Below, one piece after another: positions 12,209 through 16,553 of a stretch of DNA of 16,553 bases. The notes beneath the pieces were generated by a model. The model was not told the origin of the DNA and ran no database searches. It worked only from the letters and a program-made list of their open reading frames with translations. Source of the DNA: an uncultured Selenomonadales bacterium (GTDB lineage: Bacteria > Bacillota > Negativicutes > Selenomonadales > Selenomonadaceae); assembly GCA_947167555.1 (NCBI GenBank), contig CAMVIO010000017.1, forward strand, positions 1 through 16,553, written 5' to 3'. The position numbers and the translations under genes were made by a program. How positions within the stretch are numbered: the first letter of the stretch is position 1; the number at the start of each line of letters is the position of its first letter.

Positions 12209-12424
12209 GTGAACGAGCCAAAACAAATCGACGACCAGCGAGCGGCGAACATCATCGGATGCTATTCGCGCAAGCAACAGACAGGCGACCAAAGCGACTA
12301 CGGCCTCTATTATCTCCGGGCGCCGGACGGCATTTTCGTCGCCATCGACAACTCCACCGGCCATTGCTGGGTGGAGGAGTTTTCAAATTTCTCGGAAGCG
12401 CGCCAATGGCTATTGGCGGGATAA
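12209..12424 (+). CDS. Small conserved-looking protein of unknown function
   Basis: A GTG start follows AAAGGGGG (12194-12201) by seven bases; the ATG two bases upstream is closed at once by TGA. The 71-residue product is soluble, with aromatic residues (YYLRAPDG, GHCWVEEFSNF) and a probable beta-beta-alpha arrangement. I do not recognise the family. It lies 33 bp before the DUF932 gene in the same direction and begins the mobile-element block, so it may be an accessory protein of that gene series. Confidence 0.65.
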   Translation: MNEPKQIDDQRAANIIGCYSRKQQTGDQSDYGLYYLRAPDGIFVAIDNSTGHCWVEEFSNFSEARQWLLAG

Positions 12425-12457
12425 TTTCAAGTTGCAAAAAGAAAGGAGCAATGATTT

Positions 12458-13570
12458 ATGAAACAAGGCAGGACACTTCAGGCACTGGGCAAGGAACTGG
12501 ACAGGCAGAGAAACGCACGGCAGGATTTTATCGCGGACACCCGCAATATCGAAATGGAAAGCGTACCGGGCGCATCCCATCTTCGCCTTTCCATGAACGG
12601 CACCACGCAGGAATTTTCGGTAGGCGACATTGCCCACCAGCAGATCGCGGCAAGGCTCAACATCCCCTACCGTTACTACCAGAAGATGCAAAAGGAACAG
12701 CCCGCGCTTCTCGACGAGAACGTAAACACATGGCTGCACGAAACGCCGGAGCGCAGGATGCTCCGCGTCCTCGACGGCAGGGTTCGGGCGTTCCTCTCCG
12801 ACCGCTACCGGAGGCTCGACAACCTCGAACTCTGCGCCGCCATCCTTCCCACCATTTCCTCCATGCGGGGCGCGAACATCGAAAGCTGCGAGGTAACGGA
12901 AACCCATTTATATCTGAAAGTAGTCAACAAGCGCCTCAAAGCCGAAGTCAGCCCCGGCGACGTGGTTCAGGCGGGATTCGTCATCTCCAACAGCGAAGTC
13001 GGGCTGGGGAGTCTCCGGGTAGAGCCTTTGGTCTATCGCTTGGTCTGCAAGAACGGTCTTATTGTCAAAGACTATGCTCAAAAGAAATACCATGTTGGAC
13101 GGCAAGCCGAGGGCAGCGAGGATACAGCCTACGAAATCTATTCCGATGAAACGCTCCGTCAGGATGACAAAGCCTTCTTCATGAAAGTCAAGGACACCGT
13201 GAGCGTAGCGTTGGACGAAGCGAAATTCCAAATGGCAGTGGGAAAAATGCGGAATGCAAGGAATGTCCCCCTGGCGCATGACCCGGTCAAAGAAGTGGAG
13301 CTTCTGGCCGACAGGTTCCAGCTCACGCAAGCCGAGCGCGGCGACGTACTCCGGCAGCTTTTCATGGCGCACGACAGCAGCCGCTATGGGCTGGTCAATG
13401 CCGTCACCGCAGCCAGCAAAATCTGCAAGGACTACGAGCGGGCAACGGAACTGGAGCGCATCGGCGGGGAAATCCTTTCCCTGCCGATTCCGGGCAAACT
13501 GATGGAAGCGGCAGCATTTCCCGCGATGAAGAACATTACCCCGATAGAAAGAGAGGTGGCGATCGCATGA
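12458..13570 (+). CDS. DUF932 domain protein (phage/plasmid type)
   Basis: The 370-residue product matches the DUF932 family, common on conjugative elements, plasmids and phages and of unknown biochemical role. Signature stretches include IPYRYYQKMQ (68-77), RMLRVLDGRVRAFLSDRYRRLDN (about 97-119), a beta-rich core (VVQAGFVISNSEVGLGSLRVEPLVYRLVCKNGLI) and a long helical C-terminal half. The ATG at 12458 is nine bases after AAAGGAG. The stop overlaps a 26-codon reading frame by ATGA. In other elements such genes lie near single-strand DNA functions, which agrees with the nuclease and Cys-rich gene downstream, but any DNA-repair or anti-host role is inference. Confidence 0.85.
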   Translation: MKQGRTLQALGKELDRQRNARQDFIADTRNIEMESVPGASHLRLSMNGTTQEFSVGDIAHQQIAARLNIPYRYYQKMQKEQPALLDENVNTWLHETPERRMLRVLDGRVRAFLSDRYRRLDNLELCAAILPTISSMRGANIESCEVTETHLYLKVVNKRLKAEVSPGDVVQAGFVISNSEVGLGSLRVEPLVYRLVCKNGLIVKDYAQKKYHVGRQAEGSEDTAYEIYSDETLRQDDKAFFMKVKDTVSVALDEAKFQMAVGKMRNARNVPLAHDPVKEVELLADRFQLTQAERGDVLRQLFMAHDSSRYGLVNAVTAASKICKDYERATELERIGGEILSLPIPGKLMEAAAFPAMKNITPIEREVAIA

Positions 13571-13647
13571 AGGATTGGGAACTGGTCGCGATGTTCGTGG
13601 CGAAAGTCTGCGACGTAATTTTGAGTATGTTCGGGAAAGAAAAATGA
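13567..13647 (+). CDS. 26-residue peptide coupled to the DUF932 gene
   Basis: ATGA overlap with the DUF932 stop and GAGAGGTGG upstream give this short frame good translation signals. The product, MKDWELVAMFVAKVCDVILS plus a basic end (MFGKEK), is an amphipathic, partly hydrophobic helix that could lie on the membrane. A strong terminator begins 17 bp after its stop. It may be a real small peptide or simply an artefact of the overlap. Confidence 0.45.
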   Translation: MKDWELVAMFVAKVCDVILSMFGKEK

Positions 13648-13664
13648 GGGAAAAGACAACGATG

Positions 13665-13696
13665 AGAGCGGCGCTGACAGTCGGCGCCGCTCTTTT
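13665..13696 (+). terminator. Intrinsic terminator or attenuator after the DUF932 gene
   Basis: AGAGCGGCGC (13665-13674) and GCGCCGCTCT (13684-13693) form a perfect 10-bp GC-rich stem with a 9-base loop, followed by TTTTG. The T-tract is short, and the next gene starts only 45 bp later without an evident promoter, so part of the transcription may pass through. Confidence 0.75.
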
Positions 13697-13740
13697 GTCA
13701 TTCCGCGATGTGCAAAGAACAATGAGAAAGGAATGAGGTT

Positions 13741-14634
13741 ATGCCAGCAACGAAATTCATCTGCCCTGACGGACAGGAAACTCCAATCCTGAAGTGCCTG
13801 AACCGTTGCCCGAAGAAGGAGCGGTGTATGTTCCTGCCGACCCTTCGGGCGGTCGTGAAATCCCTTGACCGTGGCATCGAAGAGCCTACGGTGACGGAAC
13901 TCATTTCCGGCGTTCGGGAAACGTACCTCAAAAAGACCACGGACTATGCCATCGACCCGCAGAGCGCGTTATATGCGCTCCAAGGCCAAGCCGTCCATAC
14001 GCTCCATGAGGAATGCACCGAGGGCGAGATATTGAGCGAAGTCCGGCTGAAAGACGCCCTGACCAGCGGCAAGTTCGATATGTACGGGAAAATCCTCGAC
14101 GAGAGCGACGGGACGCTTGGCGATTTGAAAGTCACCAGCAGCTACAAGATTATGAAGGCTTTGGGCATCCATAAAGTCGATGTAGCTACTGGCGAGGTTT
14201 ATAAAACCGGCGCGAGAAAAGGCCAGCCCAAGACACGGAAGGAAATCCGCTATGGCGGCGTCCGTCATGTGATGGACTGGGCGATCCAGCTCAATTATTA
14301 CCGTATGCTTTTGGAAAAGGCAGGGTTCACGGTAAAGAGAATGGTCATACAGGCGATTTGCCGGGACAACAGCTTGCGGACGGCAAGTGAGCGCGGCATC
14401 GAGCAGACGGTGTACCTGATTCCAATCCATAAAATCAGCGACCAATGGCTGGAACGGTATTTCGCGAAAAAGGCGGCGATGCTTAAAGAAGCGTTGGAAA
14501 CGAAAAAAATGCCGCCTGTCTGCTCCAACCGGGAGCGATGGGGCGGCAGGAAATGCCTCGACTTTTGCGAGGCACGGGCAGAATGCCCCTTCGCAAAGGA
14601 GCTTCGGATGATGAATCTGATGAAGGTTGGATAA
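13741..14634 (+). CDS. PD-(D/E)XK nuclease with two cysteine clusters (Cas4/RecB-like)
   Basis: The 297-residue protein has the order of RecB/Cas4-like exonucleases: helical H86 in GQAVHTLHEE, D113 in KFDMYG, GDLKVT (D128, K130) as the D-x-K core, and QLNYYRMLL (Q183, Y186) as motif IV. Four cysteines at the C-terminus (C261, C272, C276, C282) fit an Fe-S cluster as in Cas4, AddB and phage exonucleases. A second group (C8, C19, C23, C29) at the N-terminus looks like a zinc- or Fe-S-binding site and is less usual. It should degrade or trim DNA ends. No Cas genes or CRISPR array are nearby, so a role in element recombination or replication is more likely. AGGAATGAGG precedes the ATG. The next gene starts 12 bp later. 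Confidence 0.82.
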   Translation: MPATKFICPDGQETPILKCLNRCPKKERCMFLPTLRAVVKSLDRGIEEPTVTELISGVRETYLKKTTDYAIDPQSALYALQGQAVHTLHEECTEGEILSEVRLKDALTSGKFDMYGKILDESDGTLGDLKVTSSYKIMKALGIHKVDVATGEVYKTGARKGQPKTRKEIRYGGVRHVMDWAIQLNYYRMLLEKAGFTVKRMVIQAICRDNSLRTASERGIEQTVYLIPIHKISDQWLERYFAKKAAMLKEALETKKMPPVCSNRERWGGRKCLDFCEARAECPFAKELRMMNLMKVG

Positions 14635-14646
14635 GGAGGTGAGGCT

Positions 14647-15102
14647 ATGTATATCCTGACAGTGGAACTCAATCAAGACAGAATGGTCTTGGAATCCCAT
14701 ATCCGAAACATCAACGACGCGGATAAGCTGAACGAGTATTACCGCTATCTCGACTGCCGCTCTATTGATATGGCGACGATTGACGTGAACGGCCATCCCT
14801 ATGATGTGGTCTGCGACGGCGAGGCGTTGCTCCGTAATCCGCTGATCCCCTCGCTCTATATCTCCGATGCGCAGGTTTTCTTTGGGAATCTCGCCTTTGT
14901 GAAGATTGACGAGGAAGGCGCGTCCGTCGGATTGGAGCGGGAAGATATGATTCGGCTCTTGGATTTTGTTGACCGGCAGAAGGAAAGCCTTTATCGCTGG
15001 ACAGAAAAGAAAATCCGGCAAGAACAGGAAAGAGTCGCAATCCATAACAGAGAGGAGTGCGAAGATGGCGATTCAAAGTTTTGGCGCCGCGATGCAGGAT
15101 GA
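14647..15102 (+). CDS. DUF3846-type protein
   Basis: This 151-residue protein resembles DUF3846 (phage, ICE and plasmid proteins of unknown function): IDVNGHPYDVVCDGEALLRNPLIPSLYISDAQVFFGNLAFVKIDEEG carries the typical D-I-V-C-D-x-E-x-L-x-x-x-x-I-P and GNL patterns. A helical C-terminal extension (REDMIRLLDFVDRQKESLYRW) follows. A very strong ribosome binding site (AAGGAGGTGA) lies 5 bases before the ATG. The last 38 bp overlap the start of the next gene, a real overlap because both frames are well supported. Confidence 0.78.
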   Translation: MYILTVELNQDRMVLESHIRNINDADKLNEYYRYLDCRSIDMATIDVNGHPYDVVCDGEALLRNPLIPSLYISDAQVFFGNLAFVKIDEEGASVGLEREDMIRLLDFVDRQKESLYRWTEKKIRQEQERVAIHNREECEDGDSKFWRRDAG

Positions 15103-15358
15103 CTGTGCGCCGTTTTCCGTGCGTGTTGGCGGCAGAGAACACGGAGGCTATTTTGCCAATATCCGCATCGGCAGAGATTCCGTTCCCGATGGCTGGTATA
15201 CCTACGACATTCGCCATGACGACAGCGGGAATCCCTGCGAGATAAAGAACGGGTATATTATAGTCAACCATTTCGGCACATTCTTCACCCAGAGCAGGTT
15301 GCCGCTGGAAGAAGGGGAATCGCTCTATGAGGGGGATTTTGATTATGAGTTTCGTTGA
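15065..15358 (+). CDS. LPD28-like small protein
   Basis: The 97-residue product shows a beta-rich pattern, DGWYTYDIRHDDSGNPCEIKNGYIIVNHFGTFF, that resembles the LPD28 (large polyvalent protein associated) domain carried by mobile elements. It probably has an accessory role in the element; function is not known. ATG 15065 was chosen because AGAGGAG lies 8 bases upstream, although an in-frame extension to 14966 exists within the previous gene. It overlaps the DUF3846 gene by 38 bp and is followed after 11 bp by the next gene. Confidence 0.68.
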   Translation: MAIQSFGAAMQDDCAPFSVRVGGREHGGYFANIRIGRDSVPDGWYTYDIRHDDSGNPCEIKNGYIIVNHFGTFFTQSRLPLEEGESLYEGDFDYEFR

Positions 15359-15369
15359 GGGGAAATCCG

Positions 15370-15582
15370 ATGATAAAAGCGTCTAATATGCGAATGGAAA
15401 CCGAGGCCGCGATTCACAGCTTGCACGGAAAGCTGGACACGGCGATTATCCTCTCCCACGAGGACAACAACCATTGCCTCGCGGAGTACAAGGGACAGGT
15501 CTGCACTGCGGTATGGAATCCGTTCAGCGGCTACTATTACGTCGATGATATTTACGGGAAAGTAGAAAAACAAGAGGCATAA
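15370..15582 (+). CDS. Small unknown protein, 70 residues
   Basis: I do not recognise the family. The product starts MIKASNMRMETEAAIHSLHG and has a compact alpha-beta look with aromatic patches (AVWNPFSGYYYVDDIYG). ATG 15370 follows GAGGGGAAAT. It lies 11 bp after the LPD28-like gene and 18 bp before the 260-residue gene, all in one direction, so it is part of the same transcription unit. Confidence 0.65.
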   Translation: MIKASNMRMETEAAIHSLHGKLDTAIILSHEDNNHCLAEYKGQVCTAVWNPFSGYYYVDDIYGKVEKQEA

Positions 15583-15600
15583 GAAACGGAGGAAAAGAAA

Positions 15601-16383
15601 ATGGCAAAAGCAACGAAAACGATGAAAGCAATGACGACAACGCAGGAAACGGCGCCGCAGGAAGCGACACCGACCATGACAACAGGACTGGATGCGCTGA
15701 AGAAGATGGAGGATTCCCTCTCCGATGAAATGAACGGCCTTTCGGCGGCGTTCGAGCAGATCCGGATTCCCATTGGCGGCGTGACCTACTTCGAGATGCC
15801 GGGAGAAGACCCGGAGAAGCCGGAAACGGTCAAGGAGTTCTCGGCGGTCATCCTGCACCACCATATCATGCGTGCCTACTATAAGGAAAAATACACAGGC
15901 GGCAACAATCCTCCCGACTGCGGGAGTTTTGACGGCGTGGAAGGGACAGGAGAACCGGGAGGAAACTGCGAGACTTGCGCTTGCAATAAGTTTGGGACAG
16001 GAGAAAACGGCGCGAAAGCGTGCAAGGAGCGTCGGCGGCTTTACCTGCTGCTGGAGGGCGAAATGTTCCCGCTTGTGCTCTCGCTCCCGACAGGATCGCT
16101 CAAAGATTTCAGCCGCTACCTGATGCGCTGCCTCCCCAAATGGGGCAAGAGCAGCGGAGGCATCACCCGCTTCTCGCTGGTCAAGGCGGTCAACAAAGGC
16201 GGAATCGCCTATACGAAGGTGCGGTTCAAGATGGATCGCAAATTGACGGACGGAGAAATGGCGGAGATTGCGCCGTTGGTGCTGAATGTGAAGGCGATGA
16301 GCCAGACCTTGACGGTGGAGACGATAACGGAAACAAAAAATATCGCGACTCCAGAGGAACTGACAGCAAGAATGGCAGGATAA
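15601..16383 (+). CDS. Cys-rich protein of a mobile element, possible single-strand DNA function
   Basis: The 260-residue protein has a low-complexity Thr/Ala/Glu-rich N-terminus (1-30), a core with five cysteines (C107, C123, C126, C128, C141: GNCETCACNKFGTG and AKACKERRR) that probably hold a zinc ion, and a beta-rich remainder (YLLLEGEMFPLVLSLPTGSLKDFSRYL). I do not recognise a named family with certainty. Proteins with this C-x-x-C-x-C layout appear next to RecB/Cas4-like nucleases on phages and elements, so a ssDNA-binding or annealing partner of the nuclease at 13741 is a reasonable inference, not shown by sequence. GGAGG is present 8-9 bases before the ATG. A terminator follows, closing the operon. 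Confidence 0.65.
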   Translation: MAKATKTMKAMTTTQETAPQEATPTMTTGLDALKKMEDSLSDEMNGLSAAFEQIRIPIGGVTYFEMPGEDPEKPETVKEFSAVILHHHIMRAYYKEKYTGGNNPPDCGSFDGVEGTGEPGGNCETCACNKFGTGENGAKACKERRRLYLLLEGEMFPLVLSLPTGSLKDFSRYLMRCLPKWGKSSGGITRFSLVKAVNKGGIAYTKVRFKMDRKLTDGEMAEIAPLVLNVKAMSQTLTVETITETKNIATPEELTARMAG

Positions 16384-16426
16384 ACGAGAATATTGACAGA
16401 AATGACAACAGGCAACGAAGGAAATA

Positions 16427-16460
16427 GGGCGGAATCTTGACATCCGCCCCTGTTTCTTTC
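16427..16460 (+). terminator. Intrinsic terminator at the end of the mobile-element operon
   Basis: GGGCGGA (16427-16433) and TCCGCCC (16443-16449) form a 7-bp GC stem with a 9-base loop, followed by CTGTTTCTTT. It lies 43 bp after the stop of the Cys-rich gene. Confidence 0.78.
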
Positions 16461-16486
16461 AAAGACGCCGAGTTTTCTGTTGTGCC

Positions 16487-16515
16487 TTGCGTTGTCATTC
16501 GTATATAGGTATAAT
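16487..16515 (+). promoter_or_regulatory. SigmaA-type promoter at the right edge
   Basis: TTGCGT (16487-16492) and a perfect TATAAT (16510-16515) are 17 bp apart, downstream of the terminator and 28 bp before an ATG with a ribosome binding site. It would start the next transcription unit. Confidence 0.55.
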
Positions 16516-16543
16516 GGTTGAAATCTGCAAAGAAGGTGTTAGG

Positions 16544-16553
16544 ATGACGGATG
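16544..16553 (+). CDS. Start of a rightward gene cut by the window end
   Basis: ATG 16544 (reading M-T-D) follows GAAGGTG (16532-16538) by five bases and lies just after a good promoter. Only three codons and one base are in the window, so nothing can be said of the product. Confidence 0.5.

Noticed and set aside
12148..13149. 333-codon plus-strand frame overlapping the DUF932 gene
   Set aside because: It is extremely rich in Arg, Pro and Gly, and lies in another frame of the well-supported DUF932 gene and the GTG-start small gene.
13644..13736. 30-codon frame after the 26-residue peptide
   Set aside because: It reads through the stem of the intrinsic terminator, lacks a good ribosome binding site and looks like a by-product of it.
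13741..14634. CRISPR-Cas assignment for the Cas4-like nuclease
   Set aside because: There are no repeats-spacer arrays and no other cas genes in the window; related nucleases are frequent on phages and elements without CRISPR.
13969..15045. 358-codon minus-strand frame opposite the nuclease and DUF3846 genes
   Set aside because: It is antisense to two clear genes and has no domain signature.

Overview
The window reads as accessory, mobile-element DNA from a low-to-medium GC Gram-positive-type bacterium (Bacillota). Strong AGGAGG-type ribosome binding sites, ATGA-coupled genes, GTG and TTG starts and many intrinsic terminators support this. The Rpn-type C-terminal tails, Sel1 proteins and the DUF932/DUF3846 block resemble what is found in Negativicutes (Selenomonas relatives) and Clostridia, but the genus is an inference. 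There are no tRNA, rRNA, CRISPR or recognisable insertion sequence genes.

Layout. (1) 1-1623: a leftward mobilization pair, a MobC-like ribbon-helix-helix protein followed by an unusually short relaxase. Behind it lie about 430 bp of AT-rich DNA that could hold an oriT, then two rightward excisionase-like helix-turn-helix genes (1423-1916) ending in a strong terminator. (2) 1963-3945: an XRE regulator diverging from a membrane Ser/Thr kinase. The 97-127 bp between them carry a duplicated TGTGGTACAATA element and three GCGCGAA repeats. (3) 4263-10836: two small tandem XRE regulators, then a rightward series: a zinc-ribbon/Sel1 protein, a two-helix membrane protein, a helical protein, an LRAT-like acyltransferase/thiol-hydrolase domain protein, a 32-residue membrane peptide and a second Sel1 protein. 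This is the least explained and most interesting block. (4) 10887-12160: an AbrB/PIN toxin-antitoxin pair followed by two tandem copies of the tail of an Rpn-type nuclease. (5) 12209-16460: a rightward mobile-element housekeeping series: a small unknown protein, a DUF932 protein, a 26-residue peptide, a Cys-rich PD-(D/E)XK nuclease, a DUF3846 protein, an LPD28-like protein, a small unknown protein and a Cys-rich 260-residue protein. A new promoter and gene start sit at the right edge.

How the genes may work together. Blocks 1 and 5 are transfer and DNA-processing functions of an integrative, mobilizable or conjugative element or a plasmid. Blocks 2-4 look like cargo: a signalling kinase with its own regulator, a regulated multi-gene module built from protein-interaction repeats, membrane proteins and a papain-like-fold enzyme, and a stabilising toxin-antitoxin pair. 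The idea that block 3 is one functional system (defence, stress response or membrane modification) is an inference from gene order, spacing and domain content.
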